DNA of 33,872 bases, from contig NZ_KB894452.1 in the NCBI RefSeq assembly GCF_000374445.1, positions 1 to 33,872 on the forward strand. Reading direction: 5' to 3'. Under the pieces are notes generated by a model that was given only the letters and a program-made list of their open reading frames with translations, was not told the origin of the DNA and ran no database searches. Positions 7,235-14,842 of this stretch are shown here, piece after piece. A program made the translations under genes and the position numbers. Origin of the DNA: Actinokineospora enzanensis DSM 44649 (GTDB taxonomy: Bacteria; Actinomycetota; Actinomycetes; Mycobacteriales; Pseudonocardiaceae). Each line of letters begins with the position of its first letter. Positions within the stretch are counted from its first letter, which is position 1.

Positions 7235-8644
7235 TCACCCGGTGTCTCCCGGACCGGTCCGCGGACCCGCTCGGTGCACCGCGCCGATGATCAGTGCGGC
7301 ACCCCCGGCGACCACCAGTGCCCCGGCGGTGAACAACGCGGCGGCCACCCAGGGCAGGGCCGGTGCGGTCACGCCGACCGTGGCGCGCACATCGATGCCG
7401 GGTGCCGCGTCGGCGTTCATCACCACGACGGTCCAGTCCCCCGGTGCGGGTGACCAGACCAGCCGCACCGAGCCCGAGCCGCTGCTGCTCGCGGTCCAGA
7501 ACCGTTGCGAGCCGGGCGGGGTGGCAGGCTCGCCGCCGGGCTCGGTCCGCGTCACCCGGGCGGTCGCCATGGGCATCCCGGTCCCGATGTCGGTGTGCGC
7601 GACCCCGGCCAGGTACCGGTCGACATCGGCGGCGGGGGCCACGCCGACGAACACGGGGCGGTCGGCGTCCACGCGGATCGACATCGGACCGACGCCGTGC
7701 CGGACCCAGGTCCACGCGCCCTCGCCGGGCAGGTCGATGTGTTCGGCGGCCACCGCGTAGCCCGCACCGGTGAACACCCGGCTCGGCACGCACAGGTAAC
7801 CGTCCCGATCGCGTTGGGTCCGGTCGGCGACCACGACCCCGAGACCACCGGTGAGCAGACCGGCCGCGACCAGCGCGAGCAGCGCACCGCCCAGTGCGGC
7901 CCACACCCGCCCCGGCGTCCACCCCGGCCGTCGTGCGTCCGGCGAGTCCGAAGTGGACTCGGCGACGGCGGGCGGGTCGGGGACGGCCGCATGTTGTTCG
8001 GCCGGGCCGAGGTCGAGCCGGAACGGCGGGTACTCGTCGGTCAGCAACGCCGCGTAGGCCGCCACCCGCAGCACCCATCGGTCCAGACCGACGAGCAGGG
8101 CGTGCAACGGCACCGGGTAGCGACCGCCGAACAACAGCACCACCCCCGCCACCAACGCGAGCACGCCGACCAGACCACCCGCGCCCCAATGGAATCCGGA
8201 GCTGTCGCCGCCCCACCACAGACCGCCACCCGCGAGCAGGGCCACGATGACGTAGTGCGGCAACACCAGCAGCCACCACTTCACCAGCACCAGCCCCCGG
8301 GAGAGCCGTTCCGGGTAGTCGATCTCCAGCCGGGCCGGGTAGTCCGGCACCTCGGCCAGCGTGAACGGCGGATACCGGTCGGTGCCCAGCGCCGCATAGC
8401 CGTAGTAGTGCACCCGCCAACTCCACCGCAGCACACCCACGGTGAAATCGAACAACGGGCGCGGGTAACGGCCGGTCACCAGGATCGCGAAGAACGCGAC
8501 GACCGTGGCGACCACGAAACACACCCACAGTGTGGCCAGCGCGAGGAAATGCGGGATCAACAACACCCACTTCACCAACCACAGCCACCGCGACGGCGCG
8601 TCCAGCACGCCGGTCACCCGAACCTGGCCCGGTCCTCCGTCCAT
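7235..8644 (-). CDS. DUF4389 membrane protein with two DUF4389 units
   Basis: The product is 469 aa from ATG 8644, with ribosome site ggagggg. Residues about 15-110 hold the first DUF4389 unit (SRWLWLVKWVLLIPHF, then VTGRYPRPLFDFTVGVLRWSWRVHYY and DRYPPFTL). Residues about 110-225 repeat it (LVLVKWWLLVLPHY, then FGGRYPVPLHALLVGLDRWVLRV and DEYPPFRLDL). A proline-rich linker follows, then one membrane helix near 265-285, a roughly 150-residue extracytoplasmic domain with two cysteines at most, and a final helix near 435-460. The tryptophan- and arginine-rich repeats suggest a membrane scaffold, but no function is established. It heads the operon with the USP relic, DUF1918 and the ATPase, and a DosR-like box lies about 58 bp upstream. 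Confidence 0.85.
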   Translation of the reverse strand: MDGGPGQVRVTGVLDAPSRWLWLVKWVLLIPHFLALATLWVCFVVATVVAFFAILVTGRYPRPLFDFTVGVLRWSWRVHYYGYAALGTDRYPPFTLAEVPDYPARLEIDYPERLSRGLVLVKWWLLVLPHYVIVALLAGGGLWWGGDSSGFHWGAGGLVGVLALVAGVVLLFGGRYPVPLHALLVGLDRWVLRVAAYAALLTDEYPPFRLDLGPAEQHAAVPDPPAVAESTSDSPDARRPGWTPGRVWAALGGALLALVAAGLLTGGLGVVVADRTQRDRDGYLCVPSRVFTGAGYAVAAEHIDLPGEGAWTWVRHGVGPMSIRVDADRPVFVGVAPAADVDRYLAGVAHTDIGTGMPMATARVTRTEPGGEPATPPGSQRFWTASSSGSGSVRLVWSPAPGDWTVVVMNADAAPGIDVRATVGVTAPALPWVAAALFTAGALVVAGGAALIIGAVHRAGPRTGPGDTG

Positions 8645-8701
8645 CACCCCTCCATTGCTCGCTCCGGTCCCCAGCCTGGCCCGGACCCGGGGCGGTCGAC
8701 A

Positions 8702-8715
8702 GCGACGGAAGTCCC
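8702..8715 (-). promoter_or_regulatory. DosR/DevR-like box upstream of the DUF4389 operon
   Basis: The minus strand reads GGGACTTCCGTCGC, 11 of 14 matches to the mycobacterial consensus GGGACTWWAGTCCC. It is about 58 bp before ATG 8644. Sequence around it (8695-8717) is repeated with only two mismatches at 13502-13524, in front of the USP gene. Confidence 0.55.
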
Positions 8716-8835
8716 CGGAACGCCGTGTCCTCCGGTCCGTCCGTCCGGGTACGGCGGGTCCACAGTGGTCACGACGAGGCGGCCGATCACGGGCCCGACC
8801 GAGCAGCCGTTGTTCCGGACACAGCGGGAGAACGC

Positions 8836-9321
8836 CTACGAGTACCGCTTCGACCGCGTCCCGAACGGGATCCACGGCGTGCCGACGGGCGTGCCCGTCC
8901 GTCCCGACCCGATGCCCGGCCGGGACGAACCGGCCACCCGCGCGGGAGGCGCGATCGCCTGGCAGCGGCGCAGGAAGTCCGCCGCGATCCAGAGAGCCGG
9001 GATCGCCGGACCGCCGAGGTGCCGCCAGGTGGGCAACCGGTCCCCGGGGAGTCTCCTGGCCGCCGACCAGCCGGTCATCGGGCTCCACTGCGGCGTCACC
9101 TGCACCGGCGCACCGGGCGGCGGGTCGAGCACGAGCCTGCCGACGAGCGGACCGGTGCAGTCGACCTCCACCAGGGACACTCCGACGCCGCGGCGGTCCA
9201 GTTCGTCGGCCACGTGGTCCAGGTAGCGGGTGGCCGCGGTGACCGGGGCGGACGGCAAGTCCGCGTCCAGCCTGCGTACGACCGCGTGTGCACGGGCTGT
9301 CCGCCCGGGTTCCCGGTCCAC
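8836..9321 (-). CDS. DUF6292 family protein
   Basis: Predicted 161 aa from GTG 9321, with ribosome site gaggaggcgac; the longer open frame upstream overlaps the HAF-repeat gene and is rejected. Residues about 30-125 show the DUF6292 pattern: TRYLDHVADELDRRGVGV, then a small beta-rich region (VEVDCTGPLVGRLVLD), then PQWSPMTGWSAA and a P-rich LGGPAIPA segment before a short helix. DUF6292 proteins are small actinobacterial proteins of unknown function, often near regulators. The last 25 residues (RPGIGSGRTGTPVG...) look like low-complexity read-through and may not belong to the original domain. It lies 58 bp after the HAF-repeat gene on the same strand, so co-transcription is likely. Confidence 0.7.
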   Translation of the reverse strand: MDREPGRTARAHAVVRRLDADLPSAPVTAATRYLDHVADELDRRGVGVSLVEVDCTGPLVGRLVLDPPPGAPVQVTPQWSPMTGWSAARRLPGDRLPTWRHLGGPAIPALWIAADFLRRCQAIAPPARVAGSSRPGIGSGRTGTPVGTPWIPFGTRSKRYS

Positions 9322-9379
9322 CGTCGCCTCCTCGGGTCGGTGTCGGTCGCTCTGCCCGCGTCGGTGCTCGACGGCCCGG

Positions 9380-10558
9380 TCAGGGCCATGCGGTCGCCCG
9401 GGTCCGGTTCCCGGCGGTGAGCCGCCAGCCGACGGCCATCCCCGGGGCGTTGACGGCCACTGCCGCACCCGAGATCGTGTCGGGCGGCTCCGGCAGCGCG
9501 GTGGCCTGGCCCGCACGGTCCCACCGGACGGCTCGCTGTCCCCCGGCCTGCCGGTTGCTCTGGCCGACGACGACACCATCGCCGTTGACGTCCGAGGGCA
9601 CCATGTCCTCCTCGGCCGACAGCACGCCGAGCACCTCCAGCCGTTCGTGGCGCCAGCGGGCCACGCGGGTGCGCCCCGGCCCGACCATCGGGCCAACGGC
9701 GATCCCGTTGGCGGACACGTGGGTCACCTCGGTGTAGGCCGCATCCGGTGTGGAGGGCAGCTCCGCCACTCGGCCTGCCCGGTCCCACCGGACGGCGCGG
9801 GAGGTGTCGGCGTTCAGCACGGACCACCCGAACGCGGTGCCGTCGGCGCTGATCCCGAGCGCGTAGGAGGACTGCTGACCGGGCAGACCGTCGAGCTCGG
9901 TGATCCGGCCCGCGCGGTCCCATCGCACGGCCCGCGGTCTCCGGTCGGCGCCGGTGGAGAAACCGACCGCCACCCCGCCGTACATCGCGTAGGGGACGGC
10001 CTCCCAGCCACCGGGGAGTGTGCCCAGGTCCGTGATCCGTCCCCGCGCGTCCCATCGGACGGCGTGGGTACCGGTGTCGGGCGCGGAAGCGTATCCGATC
10101 ACCGTGTCGGTGTCGTCGATCGCGGTGGGGACGCTGAACCCGCCCTTGTCCGGCGGCGTGAGCTCCGGCAGCCTGCACAGCGTCCCGTCGGCGGCCCAGC
10201 GCACGGCGTGCGGTTGGCCTGCCGTGCCGTGGAAGCCCGTCGCGGTTCCGCGCCCGTTGACCGCCAACGCCTTCGTGCCCGTTCCGTCGATGGCCCCCAG
10301 GTCGGTGATCCGGCCGTGCCGATCCCACCGCACCGCGTGGCTGATCCCGGCCGCGTCGTCGGACTCGCCCACCACCGTGCCGTTGTCGTCGACATCCTCG
10401 GCCAGGCTGTTCGCCCCGCCCGGCAGCGTGCCCAGGTCCACCACGGGTACCGGACCGGCCACCTCGACCGGCTTGGCGACGGCCGGTCCGCCGAGCGCCG
10501 AGCCACCCACGACGACGACGGCCGCGGCCGCACACCACCGTTTCCGCTGTTTCGACAT
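9380..10558 (-). CDS. Exported HAF-repeat beta-propeller-like protein
   Basis: Predicted 392 aa from ATG 10558 (ribosome site ggagggtggc). Residues 1-28 form a signal peptide (SKQRKRW, then AAAAVVVVGGSALGGPAVA). The rest is about eight repeats of roughly 45 residues, each of the form LG.LPGG..S.A..I...G..VG.S......AVRWDR.GR.T.L. This is the HAF family of extracellular repeats, with HAVRW in place of HAF. Such repeats probably form a propeller, though no ligand or reaction is known. The protein is likely secreted. Two features are odd: the position, inside a dormancy-type cluster, and a second truncated HAF-repeat gene at 11450. A weak DosR-like half box lies about 100 bp upstream. Confidence 0.8.
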   Translation of the reverse strand: MSKQRKRWCAAAAVVVVGGSALGGPAVAKPVEVAGPVPVVDLGTLPGGANSLAEDVDDNGTVVGESDDAAGISHAVRWDRHGRITDLGAIDGTGTKALAVNGRGTATGFHGTAGQPHAVRWAADGTLCRLPELTPPDKGGFSVPTAIDDTDTVIGYASAPDTGTHAVRWDARGRITDLGTLPGGWEAVPYAMYGGVAVGFSTGADRRPRAVRWDRAGRITELDGLPGQQSSYALGISADGTAFGWSVLNADTSRAVRWDRAGRVAELPSTPDAAYTEVTHVSANGIAVGPMVGPGRTRVARWRHERLEVLGVLSAEEDMVPSDVNGDGVVVGQSNRQAGGQRAVRWDRAGQATALPEPPDTISGAAVAVNAPGMAVGWRLTAGNRTRATAWP

Positions 10559-10660
10559 GCCACCCTCCAGCCGGTCCGCACTGTCTCCCGCCGACTCCGC
10601 CCGTCCCACCCTCCCGGCTCGACGGGCACTCGCCCCACCGCCGCAGGGCCCGTGTTCCCC

Positions 10661-10674
10661 GGGACTTCCGGAGG
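10661..10674 (+). promoter_or_regulatory. Weak DosR-like half box before the HAF-repeat gene
   Basis: Reads GGGACTTCCGGAGG. The left half matches the box seen elsewhere in the window; the right half does not. It is about 103 bp upstream of ATG 10558, in a 124-bp gap. Confidence 0.3.
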
Positions 10675-10682
10675 TCTGTCGG

Positions 10683-11117
10683 TCACCCGGGATCCGGGGC
10701 CGCGATCAGCGCACGGACGTCGTGTCGGAGCTGGCCGAGGATCTTGTCGATCAGTCCCGGGCTCAGCCGGTCGGCGAGCGCGGCGGTGACCACGGGGGCC
10801 GTCCGATCCACGTCGGCCTGCGAGATCCCGGCCAGCACGGCGTACTCAGCGGCGAACTCCGCCGCGCCCAGGCTCGCGGGCACGTGCGCGGGACGCCAGC
10901 CCTCGTAGAAAACTCCGCGCAGCAGCTCGGGCAACTGTGCGGCCAGATGTGCCGTGCTCTCCGGCGCCAACTGGTCACGCACCAGGTGCAGCCACGAGCG
11001 CAACGCCCGGTAGGCGAAGTCCTCGTCCGCGGTGGGGAATCGCTCGGCGACCTCGCACAGCCACTGGCGAGCGGTGTGCGCGGCATTGTCGAAGACATGG
11101 GTTCTCTGTCGTGACAT
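10683..11117 (-). CDS. DUF2267 family protein
   Basis: The product is 144 aa. It contains the DUF2267 pattern: FDNAAHTARQWLCEVAERF, then AYRALRSWLHLVRDQLAPESTAHLAAQLPELLRGVFYEGW, then a C-terminal helical part. DUF2267 proteins are small helical proteins common in actinobacteria and proteobacteria, often duplicated and often near stress or membrane genes; no activity is known. The start ATG 11117 follows a moderate purine stretch. No membrane segment is seen. A possible DosR-like box lies about 93 bp upstream. It is separated by 124 bp from the next gene on this strand, so it may be its own transcription unit. Confidence 0.85.
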   Translation of the reverse strand: MSRQRTHVFDNAAHTARQWLCEVAERFPTADEDFAYRALRSWLHLVRDQLAPESTAHLAAQLPELLRGVFYEGWRPAHVPASLGAAEFAAEYAVLAGISQADVDRTAPVVTAALADRLSPGLIDKILGQLRHDVRALIAAPDPG

Positions 11118-11449
11118 GGTTCCAGCCCGATCTCCAGCGTGGTGTCCTTACCGCTCCGACAATCCGCCTGCCGGGTAGGCGTCGACAGTGCGGAAAGCCT
11201 TGTCGGACAGGGGCCTTCGATACCGTGATGACCAGGTCCGCCCGGGCATCGGGGCCCACGCGCCGGTGGACGAGAGCGGGCCGGTCGATGTACCACCGGT
11301 CGACAGGCGCGACCGTGATCCGCCTCGCCTGACCTCTTCCGGTGGTGGCCGGGAATCCCTGCCGCACCATCCCCGTCCGGGTACCGGTCGCCCATCACCC
11401 GTAGTGGGGAATCACCACGTTCTCTTCGCGGGAGAAGGATCGACCGCCG
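11118..11449. other. Intergenic stretch before the DUF2267 gene
   Basis: No gene is evident in these 332 bp. A weak DosR-like element is at 11210-11223 (GGGGCCTTCGATAC, four or five mismatches from the island consensus). The rest has no recognised repeat or hairpin, and its translations on both strands are low-complexity. Confidence 0.35.
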
Positions 11450-12190
11450 TCAACCCCGATGCGAATGTGGTCGCCAGACCACCGCGTGGCTGTTGCCCGC
11501 GGCCATGATCGCCTGACCCACGACGACTCCGCGATCATCGAGCCCGTTGGCCGTGGTCTCGATCCCCTTCCCCGGCGCGTCGAGGCCGGACGGCTGTCCG
11601 TCGCGACCCCACAGCACGGCTCGATGTCCGTCCCCGCCCACCACGATGCCGCGGCCGTTGACGGCCGACGGATAGCTGTGCGCGCTTCCGGGCAGGGCGG
11701 GAAGCACGGCGATGTTCCCGCGGCGATCCCACACCACACCGACCTCCCCGTCGGCGAAGATCGCCCGTCCGACGACCGTCCCGTCATCGCCGATGCCCAG
11801 GGCGGCGGCGCCCTCGGCGCCGGGCAAGGTGGGCAACTCCGTCATACGGCCTTCACGATCCCATCGCACCGCGTGGTGCGACCCGTCGATCGCGCCCACC
11901 TGCCCGACCGCCACACCGGAGTCGTCGACATCACCGGCACTGCTCCACAGGCCCCCGGGCAGACCCGGTAGCTCGGTCGGTTCACCTGCCGCGTCCCAGC
12001 GCACCGCGCGCAGTGGTTCGCCGGAATCGCCGACGGCGCCCCCGTCGCTGTTGATCGCCCACGCCTGGCTGTAGTAGCCCCCCGGCAACGGCGACATCCG
12101 CGTCAGGTCGCCGAACCGGTCCCACCGCGCCCCGGTCGTCATGGACTCACCGCTCACCCCAGCCCACGGCAAGCCCAGCGGCGGGAACAT
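11450..12190 (-). pseudogene. 5'-truncated second HAF-repeat gene
   Basis: The open frame encodes up to 246 aa from ATG 12190, with an in-frame TAG 27 bases upstream. It has about five HAF-type repeats (LPGG..S.A..I...G..VG, then AVRWDR.G) and a normal C-terminal end (SHAVVWRP). It starts in the middle of a repeat, with no signal peptide, and lacks about a third of the length of the intact paralogue at 9380-10558. I see no convincing ribosome site at 12190 or at ATG 12142. Most likely the 5' part was deleted, leaving a protein that cannot be exported. A cytoplasmic product cannot be excluded. Confidence 0.65.
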
Positions 12191-12385
12191 CGGTTTTGCC
12201 GCACCGCCCCCGGTCTACCGAGTCCATATCGGACTCACCGGGACCAAGGACCCGGTTCGCCGGAACGGTTCGTCGACGCCTGCCGGGGAGATCCGGCCCT
12301 GCCCGGCGGGAGGGGCACGCGTTGTGCTTCCTGTGCGACGACACGAGCGGACGGGAGCACGCCATGGCCACGCCGACGACAACCC

Positions 12386-12883
12386 CGAACCCGCCCGGGT
12401 CCAGTAGACGAGTGAGTCGTGCGGGGCGGCGAGCCAGCCGATCCCGGTACCCGCGGCGAACCCCGCCACCGCGACCGATGCCGGGCGAACCTGCCTGCCC
12501 AGCAGGAAGAACAGTACGAAGACCAGCGGGGTAAGCTTGATCGCCGCGACGACCCCGACCAACAGCCCACGCGGCCAGCGCGGGTCACGGTGCAGGCAGT
12601 CCACGGCGACGAGCCACAGCAGGAAGACGTTGACCTGCCCCCAGAACAGGTCGCCAAGCAGCGGTTGGAGCTCCATCGCGCAGACCGTGCCCACCGCCGC
12701 GACGAGCACCCGGTGAGGTGGCGCTTGCCGCAGCCGACCGAGCACCAGCAGGAGGATGTGGAACATCGCCGCAGCGCTGCCCGCGGTGAACACGAACGCG
12801 CCCAACGGGTACCAGGCCAGCACGAACCCGAACGGCAACAGGGAGAACGGCGGATACGAGCAGGGCAGGGTGCCGTACGGCAT
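12386..12883 (-). pseudogene. Fragment of a GT87/DUF2029 membrane glycosyltransferase
   Basis: From ATG 12883 the frame gives about 166 residues typical of the middle of GT87 polyprenol-phosphate-mannose-dependent mannosyltransferases: CSYPPFSLLPFG, several membrane helices, LLGDLFWGQVNVFLLWLVAVD, and GLLVGVVAAIKLTPLVFVLFFLLGR. The N-terminal region, which carries the catalytic loop in this GT-C fold, is absent. After HDSLVYWTR the family resemblance ends, and the frame continues as low-complexity sequence to 12215. So both ends are lost and activity is not expected. It starts 19 bp after the USP stop, as if it were once cotranscribed. Confidence 0.65.
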
Positions 12884-12902
12884 CGGTGCCCCGCCGTGCG
12901 GC

Positions 12903-13349
12903 TCATTCGGGCACGATCACCACCGGGCAGGTGGCGTACCGCAGGCAGTCCGCGGCGAACGCGCCCATCCCGGAGGCCAGGTGCGCGCACGAGTGGTGCG
13001 CCCCGATCACCACCAGGTCCGCGCCCGCCGCCGCGGCGGCCAACGCGCGGCCGGTACGGCCCTCCACGTGCTCGACCGACAACGGCACATGCGCGTGCTC
13101 GCCCGCCAACCCGGCCGGGTCCGGCAAGGGTCGTCTGCGCGGCGGACCACCGTAGGGCTGCGGCGACATGGACGTCGCGGGCACGAACTCGGTCTCCGGC
13201 GCGGTCACTTCGACCACCACCACCTTGGCGCCCTGGGCGTCGGCCGCGGCCAACGCCCAGCGCAGCGCCACGGCACTGCGATGGGACCCGTCGAACCCCA
13301 CCACGAAGCGCTTGCGCCTGCCATCCCGTCCGGTCACGGGCTCGGACAT
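12903..13349 (-). CDS. Single-domain universal stress protein (USP)
   Basis: The product is 148 aa. It begins RFVVGFDGSHRSAVALRWALAAA, the first strand and helix of the USP fold, and ends GRALAAAAAGADLVVIGAHHS, then YATCPVVIVPE. The ATP-binding signature G-x2-G-x9-G(S/T) of UspFG-type proteins is not present (GAHHSCAHLASGMG), so nucleotide binding is doubtful. USPs act as stress or dormancy factors, and many belong to the DosR regulon. A DosR-like box lies about 160 bp upstream. It is the closest paralogue of the USP relic at 7093-7208, sharing the MSE...GFDG start. The ribosome site is aaggagatcgcc, directly before ATG 13349. Confidence 0.87.
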   Translation of the reverse strand: MSEPVTGRDGRRKRFVVGFDGSHRSAVALRWALAAADAQGAKVVVVEVTAPETEFVPATSMSPQPYGGPPRRRPLPDPAGLAGEHAHVPLSVEHVEGRTGRALAAAAAGADLVVIGAHHSCAHLASGMGAFAADCLRYATCPVVIVPE

Positions 13350-13508
13350 GGCGATCTCCTTCCATTGTCACCCGATGGGCAGCGGGGGTGCCGATCGCGA
13401 CGACATGTCCGGCCCGCCGGTGACCCCGACGCGCCCGACTGTCCTCCGACCGCTGCACGCTCCGGCTTGTCCCGCCTTCAGCGTGGTCGGCGATGACCGG
13501 TGTCGACA

Positions 13509-13522
13509 GCGGCGGAGGTCCC
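13509..13522 (-). promoter_or_regulatory. DosR/DevR-like box upstream of the USP gene
   Basis: The minus strand reads GGGACCTCCGCCGC, about 160 bp before ATG 13349. The 23 bp at 13502-13524 match 8695-8717 with two mismatches, so the flanks beyond the box are conserved too. Confidence 0.5.
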
Positions 13523-13586
13523 CGTCCCACGGTGCCGTCCGGACCATCCACTCGACTCGGGTGCCGACCTGCCCGGTTCGGCGCGC

Positions 13587-14561
13587 TCACGCGGGCACCC
13601 GCACTCCGACGGCCCGGCAGGCATCGCCGATCACCTCGGCGCACCGGCGCAGCGCGACCAGTTCGGCCGGATCCGGGGTGACCGGTTCCAGCGGCCCCGC
13701 GCCCGCCCGGTCGACCACCCTCGGCAGCGAGAGGCAGACGCCGCCGATGCCGTGGAAGTCGTCGACCCGGGCGCTCACCGGCAGGATCAGCCGCTGGTCG
13801 CCGAGAATGGCCTCCAGGACACCGGTGACCGCCAGGCCGACCGCGTAGTTGGTGGCGCCCTTGCCCGCGATCACCTCGTACGCCGCGCCGGTCACCGCGG
13901 TGGTGATCTCGGCGCGGGCCGCCTCGTCGAACACCGGGCGCCCGTCGGCGACCCAGTCGGTCACCGGGACCGAGCCGATGAACGCGCCGGACCACAGGGG
14001 CACGGCGCTGTCGCCGTGCTCGCCGATGATGTAGGCGCACACGCTGGGCACGCCGACGCCCGCCCGCGCGGCGATCAACGACCGCAGTCGGGAGGAGTCG
14101 AGTGCCGTGCCCGAGCCGAGCACCCGACACGCGGGCAGCCCGCTCGCCGCCAGGACCGCCTGGGTGACCACGTCCACCGGGTTGGTCACCACGACGAACA
14201 CCGCCTCGGGAGCGACCGCGCAGAGGTCGGGCACGAGCGTCCGGCACATCCGCACGTTGCGCTCGGCGAGGGCCAGCCGGTTCTCCCCCACCCGTTGCCG
14301 GACGCCCGCGGTGATCACCACCACGTCGGCGTCCGCGCACACCGCCACGTCGTCGGCGCCGACGATCTCCACGGCGGGGGTGAACATACCGCCGTGGCGC
14401 AGGTCCAGGACCTGCGCCCGCAGCTTGGCGGTGTCGGTGTCGTACAGGGCGATGGTGGCGGCGGTTCCCCTGATCTGGCAGGCATAGGCGAGCGTGGAAC
14501 CCACCGCTCCCGCGCCGACGACAGCGATCTTGGAACCGCGCACGGTCCGGTGTGGGATCAC
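13587..14561 (-). CDS. ldh: L-lactate dehydrogenase
   Basis: Predicted 324 aa from GTG 14561, the normal length for the LDH/MDH family. It interconverts pyruvate and L-lactate with NAD(H). The Rossmann motif is GAGAVG (16-21) with D41 for NAD. The substrate loop reads GVRQRVGENRL with Gln at the position that distinguishes LDH (Gln) from MDH (Arg). R158 (SSRLRS) and the catalytic H182 in IGEHGDS are present. The start lacks a strong ribosome site; no better codon exists near the family N-terminus. It is divergent from the Acg-like nitroreductase with a 281-bp gap containing DosR-like boxes. Under oxygen limitation, regenerating NAD+ by lactate formation would suit the island; this is inference. 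Confidence 0.87.
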   Translation of the reverse strand: MIPHRTVRGSKIAVVGAGAVGSTLAYACQIRGTAATIALYDTDTAKLRAQVLDLRHGGMFTPAVEIVGADDVAVCADADVVVITAGVRQRVGENRLALAERNVRMCRTLVPDLCAVAPEAVFVVVTNPVDVVTQAVLAASGLPACRVLGSGTALDSSRLRSLIAARAGVGVPSVCAYIIGEHGDSAVPLWSGAFIGSVPVTDWVADGRPVFDEAARAEITTAVTGAAYEVIAGKGATNYAVGLAVTGVLEAILGDQRLILPVSARVDDFHGIGGVCLSLPRVVDRAGAGPLEPVTPDPAELVALRRCAEVIGDACRAVGVRVPA

Positions 14562-14742
14562 GGACCGAGTCTGTCGACCACCGCGCTCCCGCTCCAGTGC
14601 GCAACGGTCGTGCCGACCAGGGCCTGATGACCGGGGCCAGCCGACCGGAGGCGAGGCCACGGCGACCGGCTACCGGGCCGGGCATCACGCGGGCGTACTC
14701 ATCCACAGAGGACTTCGGGGGCGGCGTGATCGGATCCCGACC

Positions 14743-14779
14743 GCGCCTTCGGTCCCTGCCCGCAGGGCCTGTTGGTCCC
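14743..14779 (-). promoter_or_regulatory. Tandem DosR/DevR-like boxes between ldh and the nitroreductase
   Basis: Two boxes, 14743-14756 (minus strand GGGACCGAAGGCGC) and 14766-14779 (minus strand GGGACCAACAGGCC), are 23 bp apart, about two helical turns. They lie 64-100 bp before ATG 14843. Paired DosR boxes are known in front of the mycobacterial acg gene. A third, weaker copy may exist at 14709-14722 (AGGACTTCGGGGGC), nearer the ldh start. Confidence 0.55.
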
Positions 14780-14842
14780 TGTTCCGATGGCGGTGGCACG
14801 GGCGACCGTGGAGACGGACCACCGAGGAGAGGAGGACCGGAC

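Noticed and set aside
7505..9226. 573-aa plus-strand open frame over the DUF4389 gene
   Set aside because: It is rich in Arg, His and Gln, lacks domain motifs and lies opposite a clear membrane protein.
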